A stretch of 64,000 nucleotides of DNA from Lasiosphaeris hirsuta (GCA_030549175.1 JAUKUA010000001.1:2480001-2544000), one strand, 5' to 3'. Shown: positions 45,953-56,960, numbered from the stretch's first letter. Numbers and translations are program-made. Notes: generated by a model not told the origin, from the sequence alone.

Positions 45953-46909
45953 TCATGTGCTGAAAACTGCAATATAGCGCACCTCCATGGCTGAATCCGG
46001 CCCTCCCTTCGTTTCGGGCGTCGGCGTCAGCACACGTCCGTCGTTGGCGACATTGTTCGGGAAATCCCCACCGACGGCAACATTGAGAATCAAGAACTTG
46101 GGGTTGCGTGTCACGGCCGTCCAGGCTCCCTCGTCATTTACACGCGTTCCGTCAACGCTTGACGTCAGCCGCCCGTCGATGTACCACAATAACCTCTCGC
46201 CGCGCCAGTCCCCGCCGTTGGTACGGTCGACTTCGACGGCCACCGTATGGAATTCGCCTCGGGTGAACGGGACCGGCCCCCCAATCCCATTGAACTCGTT
46301 GCACGGCCCGCCCGGCGTCCATCCGCAGTGCAGCATTTGCCACGTCGTTGGCTGCCCATTGATACTCTCAGCCACGTCGAGCTCGCCGACAGCTGGCCAC
46401 CGGTCTGTGTTCCCGCGGAAGCCCGAGCCAATGGCCCAGAACGACGGCCAGATGCCCATCTGCTCTGATGGCGGCGCCTTGCCAAACTTGAGCGACGCCT
46501 CGATCCGCAGCTTACCGCCTGCCGCGCACGCAATGTCATGGGCAGGCGTAGACTCTATCCGCGCCGATGTCCAGCGGCCTCCGTTGTTGAGCGGTGTGAT
46601 GGCGAGTGCGCCCGACGTAATGACGAGGTTTTCGCGCGAGCTGCTGTAAGACTGAATTTCCTTGGTGCCCCAGTTGGCCGGGCCGCCGGGGTAGCTTGTC
46701 CCTACACTGTAGCTCCATTTCGCTGTTGAGGGTTGGGAGCCTGCTGGCTGCTTAGAAAAGTCATCTTCGAAGATGATCCTCGAGAAGCCGGGCGGGATCG
46801 GCACTGATGCGGCTCCAGCCACGGTGTGGAAGCCGGGCGGGATTGATACTGCTGTGATCGCAGTGAAGAAGAGTGCTCCTGCCGAGAGTAGTAAGGAGGC
46901 TTGCCCCAT
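45953..46909 (-). CDS. Secreted GH16 beta-glucanase
   Basis: A single 318-codon exon from ATG 46909. The signal peptide is LLLSAGALFFTAITAVS. A short direct repeat follows (IPPGFHTVAGAASV, then PIPPGF). The GH16 fold shows FEDDFS, then NWGTKEIQSYSSS, then NLVITSGALAITP. The catalytic motif is GELDVAESING, with the nucleophile Glu and the acid/base Glu in the ExDxxE pattern (here ELDVAE). Further conserved parts are WQMLHCG and FHTVAVEVDR. Such enzymes cut beta-1,3- or mixed-linked glucan and act outside the cell on fungal or plant wall polymers. All catalytic residues are in place, and the stop is followed by normal intergenic DNA. Confidence 0.9.
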   Translation of the reverse strand: MGQASLLLSAGALFFTAITAVSIPPGFHTVAGAASVPIPPGFSRIIFEDDFSKQPAGSQPSTAKWSYSVGTSYPGGPANWGTKEIQSYSSSRENLVITSGALAITPLNNGGRWTSARIESTPAHDIACAAGGKLRIEASLKFGKAPPSEQMGIWPSFWAIGSGFRGNTDRWPAVGELDVAESINGQPTTWQMLHCGWTPGGPCNEFNGIGGPVPFTRGEFHTVAVEVDRTNGGDWRGERLLWYIDGRLTSSVDGTRVNDEGAWTAVTRNPKFLILNVAVGGDFPNNVANDGRVLTPTPETKGGPDSAMEVRYIAVFST

Positions 46910-48129
46910 TCTGGCGATGGTGTGCGAAAAAAAGTTGAAGATGTTGTTTAGCGTAAAGCTAACCTGATGCAGTGCTGGTTATGACATGAGGTGAGTTTAC
47001 AGGGACACTTTTTTCGGCGGCATTGTTGAGCCTGTTGGAAATAAATACTAACGCTGGTATCGACCGTCTGAGCAATGCTTGCTCCTCTATGTCACTTTCC
47101 CCTAGGTCTGGGCTCTTGCATCATTCGGTAAAGGCGGTGCCTGCCCCGACGTTCCAGAAATATATATCCGGTGTCTTACATCCTGGTGTCCTCTTTCCGC
47201 TAGATTGGTCCTGTCTTGGTACTGCATTCACATGGACTCGAATCCACTCCGTGGCTCTTTCCTGGTTACGAGAAGGTGGAAACCTGGAAATGGCGCGTTT
47301 CCAAGGCCGGGGTCAATGGGGATTTATTAGCTGCAATATGGGGAAGTCGAAATGCGGCACAATGGCCAAATGCAGAGGACAAAAGGACCTCGCCTACGAT
47401 ATGAACCCGCCCTGTCCTCACCTTGTCATATGTCCTCATCGCCAACGTCACCACCCTGCATGTGTGGCATCTGTGCCTGGCTCGGCAAAAACTCGCCTCC
47501 CCTCCTCCTCTCCGCTGGGCGCGACTTTTTGTGCATACGCACAGTTTTGCCGACGCAGCATCTCGTAAGTTATTGGATGAAAGCAATGTGATGGATAATC
47601 ACGAGGTAACACCGCCTAGTCCGCTGCACCCCGTGCCGACAGAGGAGAAAGGAAGCCCTCTACCTTTCCAGCAAAACCATGAAATAATCTTATCTCTAGC
47701 AGTTGATAACGTGGCTCCCAAAGGCGTCTTTGCCGCATCCCTGCTGAATGGCTGGCTGTTGGTGGGAAGGGTGTGTCGGCTTGCAGTTGACCGTGACTAG
47801 CGCCACTTTCAGACAAGTCAGCCTCTGATTTGCAGTTGGTGGCGGGATACGGAGGTTACAGCTCAATCTGTAATAAAAAAAAAACCCCCCCCCCCCAAAT
47901 CTGCCATTTGCCCTGCACCAAAATTCTCCAAATTCCACTCGGCCCCCCCCACCATAAATTATCCTACACCTCAAATCCTCCCTACCCAAACTCTTCAGCC
48001 ACAACCCTTTCCTTAACTCTACAACTCGCGCTGTAACTTATTTGCACTGTTACAGCCCAGTCCAACCACTTCGAACCCGATCTGTTTCGACTTGATCGCT
48101 TAATACGTTATACAGTCATTTCAGTCACG
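46910..48129. other. Intergenic, promoter side of GH16 gene
   Basis: About 1.2 kb. It contains a run of A then C near 47874-47897. The right end (47950-48120) is CT-rich like a fungal promoter and leads to an isolated ATG at 48130, where the AT-rich repeat island begins. Confidence 0.45.
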
Positions 48130-48729
48130 ATGCCGCCCCAGGCGAGAATATGTACGTAATTTTAGTTCGGTTTCCCTTTCCACGTCTAACACTACATTAA
48201 CAACACTCATCCCGCCCCCTCGAGACGGGAATCATGTCTTTACCCTGGCGGATTTTACTTACAACGGCCAGTAACTACATGACTCGCCTCTAAACCCGAC
48301 GAATGCTAAGTAGATTATTGCTACTGCTTTAGAGGTAGTTTTTAAAAGCCTACCGAAGAATGTTAGAGACTACTTATATGATAAGTAAGTAAGGGGAAAG
48401 TATTTCTTTTTAATTTCTTACTTACTAATGTTACTTATTCTATAGAAAATCATTTGCCTCCTCGCGCCGAAGCTTATCTTAGATAGCCCGACCTAGGAAT
48501 ATATTACCTTTAACACGAATTAAAAGAATAGAAAATAGTGATCGTAGTTTATATTTTCAGTAAGGACGTGTTAACGACAAACCTATCTTACTCGTACTAT
48601 AGTAAACTTACTTGTCGCATATGGCATGTGGGGTATTATTTAAGTGGTCTAGCTCTGCAGGCAAGAGGAATTTCCTTTTGCAAAAAAGTGTGACATTACT
48701 AGTAAGGGCCTATTTAAGAATTGTTTCTG

Positions 48730-48889
48730 TGACATAGGCTAGCTACAGTGAGGCTGGGGTGTGGCAATCATAAGGTGTATCACCGCTAGTAAATCGAGCT
48801 GTAGAGTTGTGACATAGGCTAGCCACAGTGAGGCTAAGGTGTAGCAATCACAAGGTGTGTCACCTTCGATAAGCCGAACTACAGAGCTA
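48730..48889 (+). repeat. 80-bp tandem repeat (two copies)
   Basis: Copies start at 48730 and 48810 with TGACATAGGCTAG and share AGTGAGGCT and GGTGTGGCAATCA/GGTGTAGCAATCA. Differences are mostly C/T or G/A changes. It may be part of a retroelement LTR. Confidence 0.8.
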
Positions 48890-50263
48890 TGATCTCACAC
48901 TTCGACTGTACTACGGATTACCTCGGTAGTAGTATTAGTTTAATATAGAGCTTTTATACTCGGTAAGGGAGATAATCTTCGTAACCTAAAGTGGTAAATG
49001 GTAAGGGAGGTAGATTAATATAGGAAGATGGAACGATGTTACAGAGGGTAACAGACGATGTTTCGTAGTTGCAAGTTAGGAGAGAGTAGAAGGGTTCATA
49101 AGGTTATAGTACTTCTCAGATTCACTGAGGTTTAGCTAATAATCTTTCTAGGTCTGTTTCTAAAAAGGACTAGGAAGCTTCTTCCTCTCGAGAATCTGTC
49201 GCGGGACCTTCGTCTCTTTTATGGAGGCTATGTACAATATATATGAATACTAAGATACATGAAGATCCTTCCTTAGCTGCCCGTCGGCCCGGGGCCCTAG
49301 CCGCCCGTCTCTCACGCCCTACAAATCAAGGTTTAAGCCAAGTACTGTTAGCCTTGTTTTCCATGGTCCACGGCCGATATCAGTACTTACTCCAACAGTG
49401 TGATATTTACTATCGTAAAGGTTCCTTCACATCCTTGGTACTTACGTCAAATGACGACAAGTTCCCTTCATAGCTCATAGAGGCCTCGTTAGGCTTGGCT
49501 ACAGCTACCTGTCACCACTGAAGCTAGACTCCGGAGAACGTCGAGGTTCAGGTCTTCCACCGGAGCCACTACGATAGCTAGGAGGCCTGTCATTCAAAAG
49601 TCCTACTGAAACATTATATAGGTCTTCTGGATAGCTAATGCAGCTCCGACCACGATGCTGAGGTTGTGTGGCCGTCTATGACAAATCTAAAGTCTGGTGA
49701 CGATGCCAACTACGGGCCAGGTCTACTAGGTAGGCCGGCTCGTCTTGTGAGTGGTGTCTAAGATCCCGGCTTGGGCCGAGGCCTGGCCTAAGGATCCATC
49801 GACCTACGTGCGGACTTGGCTCCACTTCTTAAGGTCCTCATGAACCTGTCAGTGTAGGTCTAGTGGCCCTGGTCATGTATTGCGTGTCCCACAGGTAAGC
49901 CACGATGTAGCCACCGTTGTGGCCATCACTATGGGCCCAAGTCAAGGAGGTGATTCACCCTGTTGACCTTAGGTGAACCCAGCAGTGTGACACTAGGTAA
50001 AGACTGGTGTGAGCAGTGAGGGGAACTCGCTGTAACTAAATACTTCTCGAGTAGTAGGCCGAGCCAACTGGGAGCTGTGTCCGATGACTCGCTTGAGACA
50101 CCATCACAGGTGCCATCCCAGGTGCTATCACCACCTGGTCGTCCAGTGTCCTCCTGCCCGTAGGTCTGGTGCCATTTGTCTCGGTGCCATTGCCCCGCGG
50201 TCAATTGTCTTGTGGTCACTCCTGACCTCGTGGTTTGCCGTGATTACGTGACCAACCGTGGTC

Positions 50264-50450
50264 TGTTGGTGGGCAACACAACGAAGGTGATATTATTGTG
50301 TGGTGATGGTTGTGGTTCTGGCCTAGAGAAATCTCTGGCCCACCTTTTATGGGTGGCCACACCAGAACCACGCTAAGCTATCTACTTATCAGAGGCGGCT
50401 ACACCTTCTGGAAGGCCATTCACTGGAGGCCACCATTCACTCTTCCAACA
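50264..50450. mobile_element. Solo LTR (copy 2), 187 bp, with 5-bp target-site duplication
   Basis: Starts TGTTGGTGG, ends TCTTCCAACA, and is flanked by TGGTC on both sides (50259-50263 and 50451-50455). It matches the copy at 21452-21625 along its length, but carries an extra TAGAGAAATCTCTGGCC segment (17 bp) at 50323-50339. Confidence 0.85.
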
Positions 50451-50611
50451 TGGTCACGTGCCTACAACGCTGATATAGCTTGGCAGGTTGTAACAGGTTT
50501 CCCCTCCTTCATGTTCGATGTCCCAGAGACCGTACTAGTCACGCTCGTCTTCCTCGTCGTCGCCAAGCCAAGAGACGATACCATCCGAATGCTTGTGGTA
50601 ATAACGTCCGC

Positions 50612-51908
50612 TCATGGTGTCCTTCTTCCAGTAACTCTTGTACTTGCTATGATGGGACGAGCCGCTTGAAGATCCTTGCGAGGATGGGGCCTTTCGCTTC
50701 TGGCCGCTGCTGGGAGTGTGGTTGTCCGTAGGCGGCGTGGGCTGGTAGACGGGCTGGTGTTCAACGACCTCCTAGTAGCCTTCGTCCTCGTAAGCGTCCA
50801 GTGGTTCGACGCCTGGTACGGGCAAGGACGGCGCTCCTCCAGCTGGTCCTTCAGCTCTTCGGACTGAGTCTTCGCATAGTCTTGGGCGTTCCTGAGACGT
50901 CTTCGTCCGTCCTTGTGACCTTGATAAGTACCTGCGAGGTTCACTGATGAGATAGGATATTGGTGGTATTTAAGCGTGCCGTCTCCGGCGGGAGTTGCGT
51001 AGTGCGCGTAAAAGTTGAGCTGGGTACCATTCGTGGTGAAGGTCGTGATGCTTGCGTGTCCAGGGGGGTCAGAATTTCCCGGGTAGGTAAGGGCCTGGCT
51101 CCTTGCGTAGACGAGAGCTGCTCCGTCATAGGAGCTCTGCAGCGTTGCCTCTGCCATGCTCCCGTCGTGGCCTTCCATTCTCCGGCTATGTGCGGCAATG
51201 TTACTGCGCGAGGGTTATCCTTGTAGAGGACGGCCCCTGGGACGCGTTCGTCGACCGGGAACGAGAGGTAGTCCCTCATCTCTGGTCCTTCGACGAAATC
51301 CGGCTGGGGAGCGGACAGGCCATTGTTGAAGCCCACGTCCTTCGGGAAGGCCGTGAATGCCTGGTTGAACGCTCGGTTATATTTCTTGTCGCCATGTTTC
51401 TTCAACAGTTCTGTGGTCTCGATGACCACGGTTGCTTCGTTAGCGGCCCTGTTGACCCGGTCGACGTAGTCGCCATATTTTGACTCGGTAGGCGAGGCCG
51501 TCCCGCGGGTTAGGGCGCTTCGTTGGCAGATTTCCTCCAAGCTCTTGGGAGGCTTGGAGCTGGAGGGATCGAGGACTCCGTTCTTATACGCCTGGATAGC
51601 AAACCCGAGGCCGTAGTCGAGAGGGTCTTTGTACTCGATGACTCGGTCGTGGAGCCACGGTGGGTTGATCCCTTCTTGGATCCCTTGTGGTTGTTCCCTA
51701 TCTTGTTGAAGCGTGTGAGGTTCTGTCGTGTCAATCGTGCTGGCTCCGAGGTCGGTCGTGTCGTCCGTGCTCGCTTTGTCCATGGTTTGGCGTTGTCGTC
51801 GTTGTCTAGCTGTCGTATTCGTGACGGTGGATTTGTTGGAACTTGCTCTTCTTGGGTTGGCAGAAGTTCCGCTTGCGAGAGCTCCGGGGAGGTTTGTTTC
51901 TTGTCCAT
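50612..51908 (-). pseudogene. Fungal PD-(D/E)XK-like protein gene, two frameshifts
   Basis: ATG 51908 opens a frame rich in Pro/Ser/Thr and basic residues (SRIRQLDNDDNAKPWTKRAR). Near 51605 the reading shifts by one base to a frame with IQAYKNGVLDP, FNQAFTAFPKDVGF and PQPDFVEGPEMRDYLSFPVD, then LPHIAGEWK. Directly after EWK (about 51185) it shifts again into SYDGAALVYARSQAL, NFYAHYA and YQGHKDGRRRLRNAQDY. The PQPD ... GEWK pairing fits the PD-(D/E)XK metal-binding pattern of restriction-type nucleases. I recall similar proteins as multi-copy in Sordariales and possibly DUF7924, but that name is unverified. It lies in the repeat island and is more GC-rich than the DNA on both sides, so it is a recent or selected insert that has since broken. 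Any nuclease function is inferred. Confidence 0.65.
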
Positions 51909-51999
51909 GGTGAAGAACGGAAGAAAGAGAGACTTCCTTTCCTAATGAGTTGGTCGACAAAATAGGCCGGCTGGATGTCGCGGCGGCTTATGTTTGGTC

Positions 52000-52869
52000 T
52001 ATCTTGTCATGTGTCGTTGGATGAATTGGAGGTCTGTTTTAAGTTCTTTATGTAGCTGTTTGAGTTGTTCGGCCGCTTTCGTGGCTGCAGGGGCATCCTT
52101 TGTTCCTTAGCTTTGCCGTATACTGTAGGTATGTAGCCATAGTTGGTATATATTGGTGTTTTCTTTATAGATTTGTTAAATGTACTATTATATACGAATT
52201 GTACTAGTGGTAAGAGCCGTACCTAGTCGTTCTGTTGGTAGTTGACATAGCATCGGAGGTACTGTTCTAGTGTCTAATTCGTTCTTTCTATCTAACTATC
52301 CGTCTAAGGGTGAAATGCTATGAATAGACGATATCATACTCCGAGTCATACTGTTAGGGCTTACCAAAAGTGATTAGTAAAGAGTTTGTCTTTGTCGGAG
52401 ATAAGTTCTCGTGGCATTCTACAGTTTATTATGATATTTCGTATAAATACATAGATAAACTAAAATGTATTTCCGTTCTTAATAAAAAGAATAAAGAATG
52501 AATACTTAGTAAGTTGGTCGTCTATTACTAAGATATTATCATATATCGTTTACGTAAGAGGCTTAGTTGAAGGGGGTAGTCTGGTGACGAAGTCTAATAA
52601 TACTAAGTGCCATGATATATTAGATATTTAAAGTAGTCGGAGTTCTCTATAGGGTTTGTGACTAGGGGCCTTACTTTTCTTACAAAGATCGTAGTTACGG
52701 ATCACCTACTCGACTGATACCTTAGTTCCTTTAAACTGGTAATGTTATCGGAGACGTTGGTAGGTCTTTTATATTCATTAGTAGCCGTATACCTTAGCTT
52801 CGTGAACTCCTTAATTAGTTAGATCTTATCTCTGGCAATAGTAGACACTTCGTATCTTATCGTTAGATT
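52000..52869. other. AT-rich degenerate sequence, likely gypsy integrase/LTR remains
   Basis: No open frame and many TA-rich triplets. By position it would be the 3' part of the gypsy element whose RT lies to the right, but I could not align it. Confidence 0.4.
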
Positions 52870-53960
52870 TCCTTCTAAGTCTTTTTGTAATAATTAACTT
52901 TACTACAGAGGTATATCCGGTTCGAGGTTACTGTGTCGGCTGAGCGTGTTTACTCGCCTATTTTCAGTACCTTTCCGATAGATAATTGTGAAATTGAATT
53001 CCGAAAGGAATTCTACCTATCGTATTTGCCGTTTATTAAGGGCTTTCGTAGTCGTGAAGTTGGTAAGGTTCTTATTTAACTTCCTATGCGTGCCACTTCG
53101 CCTTTCCGGGTTCCATAAGAAGCTGGGCGTCTAGGGTTGCGAGCACCTGGTGAACGTGCCGTTCATGCTCTTCTGGCGTTTTCGAAAAGATCAAGATGTC
53201 GTCCAGATAAACTACCACGAACTGATCGAGGTAATTCCGAAGGACATGGTTGATTATGGCTTGGAAGCTGGCTGGTGCATTGGTAAGTCCGAAAGGTATT
53301 ACCAGATACTCGAAGAGTCCCCGCTTTGTTCGAAAAGCGGTCTTCTACTCTTCCCATTCTGCTATTCGGATCAGATTATATGCTCTCTTTAGATCTAGCG
53401 TCGTGAAGATCTGGGCTCCGTGTAGTTTGTCGCGTAGTTCCGAAATCAACGGCAGAGGGTATCGATTCTTGATTGTAATGTCGTTAAGCTGTCTGTAGTC
53501 GACACAAAGTCGTAGTCGTCCGTCCTTCTTGGTACGAGTAGGATCGGGTATCCCGTTGGTGACGTTGAGGGGCGGATGTATCCTTTCCGCAAGTTCTCCT
53601 CTAAGTATTCTTCCAGTGCGGCCTCCTGAACCCGGTTCAGGGGGTAGATGCGGTGGAACTTTGGGTGCTGTCCCTCCTTCAGCGGTATGTGATTGTCAAA
53701 CTGGCTGTGTGCTGGCAGCCCAGTTTCCAACTCTTCCTGGAGGAGTTTCCGGTATTTCCGGTACTGCGGCGGTATGGCGTCGAGCTTATCCAACGTTGCC
53801 GTTCAGCTCTACTGCTCCGAGTAGGCCGGCACGTCCCGAGAGGCCGTCTTCAAGTCCTTCTCTTTCGTTCTCGTGTGCTGCTATCCCGTATGGCTGGGGA
53901 GGTTCTGGACAGTCCGCAATGCCATCCATTTTGCCGCTAGCAACGGGACAACACCCACTC
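52870..53960 (-). pseudogene. Ty3/gypsy pol remnant (reverse transcriptase and RNase H)
   Basis: On the minus strand, 53793-53446 reads [17 protein letters not shown], then [15 protein letters not shown] and [20 protein letters not shown], the N-terminal RT of gypsy elements. After a frame change, the left part reads [45 protein letters not shown] and [14 protein letters not shown] (the catalytic YLDD box). A tail related to KGTENRRVNTLSR is typical of the region after RNase H. Stops interrupt the frame. Upstream (53960-53800) is protease/linker-like sequence. No intact LTR pair was found around it. Confidence 0.85.
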
Positions 53961-54012
53961 ACTCACACACACGCACACACACCTCGCACAAACAAACACA
54001 AACAACACAAAG
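53951..54012 (+). repeat. CA-rich microsatellite
   Basis: Repeated CACA/CTCA/AACA units at the right edge of the gypsy remnant. It marks the end of the AT-rich island. Confidence 0.8.
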
Positions 54013-54555
54013 CCAATATGCACACATAAAATATATCGCACAAATCAGGTGCCAACCAACCAAACCAGAAGTGTATGTACAGATCAGTCATTAGTCCGAG
54101 GTCTAGCTGCGGATATAAGAGCACTTGCAGCACTCTTGATCTTCCAGAACTTGAACAGACTCTCTTCAATACAACTGCTTTCTGAGTATTCAATACCATT
54201 TTCCTGTGTGTGAGCATCCTCCTCAGCCTAGGCCACTGTTGAAATGGTTGAGAGGGCAAGAACTTCTGTAGCCAAGTTATTGCCCTTTCGCTCCTGCCTC
54301 TTTCCAACTTCAAAGATCGAACGGTGTTGAAGTTCATGCCACCGAAATCGTGTTGAAATTTGGCGCTCTACCTCTTTTGTTTTTGAATTTTCCACCTCCC
54401 TCAACCTCCGCCTTCCTCCCGATCACCACTACCGTGATCCGACTCAGAGTCTGCCTTACCGTCTTTCTTCCGCCATTCCGGGGCAGATAAACAACTAAAC
54501 AACGGCAGTCCGCCCAGATATTAACGCTCACGCGCCGAGAGAAATCGGATCCATC
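54013..54555. other. Intergenic, right of the repeat island
   Basis: About 540 bp. Contains the promoter of the next gene. A chance minus-strand frame (54337-53963) is not supported. Confidence 0.45.
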
Positions 54556-55478
54556 ATGGCGGAACTCTCGATATCTCAGCAACGCACCGACCGTGAACGC
54601 CGGCTCTCTAGTCAGCCCGACGAGGATCGCACCCACCGCAGTGTTCCCTGCAAGGTCTGCGTCGCGGCCATTCTTCAATATGGGCCGAACCGTGAGACTC
54701 GCCGTATGGCTGACAAGTACCGTGACGGTCGCGTCGCCTGCACCGACAAGAGCAAGTGATTATAACCCTTAAATTGCGGCTTATGAAGCTAACTCATAGT
54801 GTTTTAGAAGATCAGAGAGCCGGAAACCCTGGCGAACACACTTACTGCATCGAGTGCCGTGTCGCCCATGGTGTTTGCGAAGCGATAGTATGCTACCTTT
54901 TATGCTGCCTTTCAAGTTTTCCTTTATACGACTGATAATATTGGGATACTAACACTGCTACTTGTCTGTCACTAGGTTGACACCTCCGTGACCAATCTTG
55001 CCGTGAAGTTGCAAGAGGCGTACACAGCGGCCTTTGGAAAGAGCGAGGAGTCGGTGGTGAGTAGTACCATGATAATTTAAACAGCATCCCCTGTAACCTG
55101 CTAAATAAGTTCTAGGAATACCTCCTGTTTCAAGATGCTGTCAAGCTCTGCTACAAAGATGGCGAAAAGGACATCAAGCACCTCAAAGAGGGCCTCCGGC
55201 GGAAAAAGAAAGGTCGTCAACCAGCTAAGAAATCTAGGACCACAGCAGCAGCTGCCGCTGCGGTCAATGACACCAACGAAGGCTTCCATGATGCCGAAAT
55301 AGGCGTCAATGATAACCACGCAGGCGTTAGCGGCGGCACCGGGGCAACGGCCAGCGGCAGTACCCCTAGGGATAACTATGACAGTGATGATGATGCCGAA
55401 ACGGCTGAGACCCCCCAGACTGCCACATTGCTGATGGATGCGATCGATCCTGCGCGGGAGTATGGACATCGTGACTGA
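54556..55478 (+). CDS. Small Cys-containing protein of unknown function
   Basis: Four exons (54556-54755, about 54818-54887, 54976-55056, 55116-55478) join to 237 residues. Three introns have GTGATT, GTATGC and GTGAGT donors with TAG/AG acceptors. The first acceptor is chosen by phase (CAGAG) and is the least sure point. The protein has two Cys groups that could bind zinc: VPCKVCVAAI and, across intron 1, YCIECRVAHGVCEAI. A basic helical stretch follows (KDIKHLKEGLRRKKKGRQPAKK), then an acidic Asn/Asp/Gly-rich tail (NYDSDDDAETAET). No known domain. A nuclear or nucleic-acid role is possible from the basic segment but not shown. Confidence 0.6.
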
Positions 55479-55907
55479 GACCAATGAGTATGATTATGGA
55501 TGTTTCTATGGATACGGGTAATTATCATGAGACTAACGGTGACATTATTATGTAGTAATTAAGCTGGAGAATAGGTCCAGCAGTACTGTAAAGGAGGGAT
55601 ACCGCTTGTCTTCTAGTTCTGTATTTGGCTAGAGATTACGAGTAGCTTGTTAAAAATCAAGGCATGGTACATGGGCACTTATTCGGTGCACTACCCTGTG
55701 CGGGTATCTTCTCTTGTTGAACGCCTCCCCAGCACCAGGATTGTGAATATGTGACATTCCGAGTTCCAAAATCACCGCGAGCTTCACAACCTGGTTTCGT
55801 AAGCCGAATAGATGTCTCGTTCAATCATCCTCATCATCCTCGCCGTCAACACGGACAACCTGACACTCGGCCCCAGCGAGATATACGGCCTTTTCCACGT
55901 CCAAATC
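55479..55907. other. Intergenic, no gene seen
   Basis: About 430 bp between the stops of two convergent genes. No repeat or gene was recognised. Confidence 0.45.
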
Positions 55908-56545
55908 TCAATACTCGGGCAATTCCTCATCCCCCTCCTTCAGCCTAGCAAATACGGCCTCAAACACGGGCTCCGCAGCCCGCTCTCCGACATCCTCACT
56001 CTCCCACGTCCTCTTCACTCTCCCACCGCCGGGGACAGGCTGCCCCAGCAGGTCCCCCTGGACCCTCGGCGGGCCTTGCGCCGTGACCTTTCTGCGGCGG
56101 TACAGCACCTCGCGCAGCGTCGACACGACGTACTCGGCGCCGTCGGCGATCTGCACGCCCGTAATGAGGTACAGATTGGCCTGGAAGCACGAGTGGAGGA
56201 TGGCGTCCCGCACGTCGGGCCCGCACTCGCTCACCCTGCAACTACTACTCGCTAGCGCCCACCACACACAAGAGGCCAACACCTACCGCTCCCTCTCTTC
56301 GAGCACCTCCTTCCAAGCCCACCATCTGGACCTCGTTCCTTGCATCCGTCCTCGGCCCCAGCGTCGACCTCTTCGCCAGCTGACCACCGCCTCCGCGGCC
56401 GCCTACGTTACTCCCACCCTCTCGACCCACACCATCGCCCCCTCGCTCGCCGGCATCGCCCAGCGTGCGCGGCGACTTGATCAGGTTGCCGAGCCGGATG
56501 GCCCTGGTCGGGGCAAGGAAGTAAGTTTTTTTTTGGTTTTTTTTT
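55908..56545 (-). CDS. Small protein of unknown function, 5' part uncertain
   Basis: The last exon (56235-55908) reads VSECGPDVRDAILHSCF, then ANLYLITGVQIADGAEYV and YRRRKVTAQG, and ends with an acidic tail. An intron at 56286-56236 (GTAGGT donor, TTGCAG acceptor) joins it to WWAWKEVLEERER in phase. Further upstream, in another frame, is FLAPTRAIRLGNLIKSPRTL. This resembles the opening of a fungal protein type that later has a YxITGxxxAxG segment, so one more frame change or splice must lie between. The full gene model, start and function are not resolved. The LYLITGVQIADG segment makes a real gene or gene remnant likely. Confidence 0.4.
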
Positions 56546-56903
56546 TCTTCTTCTTTCCGTGTTTGGAGATCAGTGTCCCGGAGCGATGATGGTATCGCTC
56601 GGCTGCAGCCTTGAATCAAGTTTTGTGATTCGGCGGTGACCCGCAGCTGCATGTGCCTTACATGATGTAGGTAAGGCCAGAGGTAACCCCAAAGTCTCAC
56701 TTCCACCTGCATATGCAGTGTCGCATCTCCAAATCCCCGAAACAGTATCTGCTCATTTAAAAAAGGTCAAAAGCAAAAGCACCAAATCTATAATGTACAT
56801 CAAAGTCGCTTCATCATCATCAAGTCATTCAGTTCTCGCTGGAAAATGCAACCGTGTAGTGCAGTCTGATCGTCACCAAGCCATTACTCCCCCTTCCAAC
56901 ACC
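56546..56903. other. Intergenic, no gene seen
   Basis: Pyrimidine-rich TTTT/TTC tracts near 56525-56560. Otherwise nothing recognised up to the A-run. Confidence 0.4.
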
Positions 56904-56930
56904 AAAAAAAAAAAAAAAAAAAAAAAAAAA
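56904..56930 (+). repeat. Run of 27 A
   Basis: On the minus strand this is 27 T, starting 30 nt past the stop of the small membrane-protein gene. Confidence 0.9.
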
Positions 56931-56960
56931 CACGCGCTGCGGGGCATCAATTGATATGAA

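Larger units (their letters stand above)
48130..54000. repeat. AT-rich repeat island with degenerate retroelements
   Basis: From about 48170 the base composition turns AT-rich, with many TA and TTA/TAA triplets, and long open frames vanish. It contains an 80-bp tandem repeat, a solo LTR, a broken nuclease-type gene and a Ty3/gypsy pol remnant. The richness in TpA, together with frames full of TAA/TAG, looks like repeat-induced point mutation (CpA to TpA), but no index was computed. Parts at 49240-50260 and 50600-51960 are less AT-rich, so the island is a mosaic of older and younger inserts. Confidence 0.75.
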
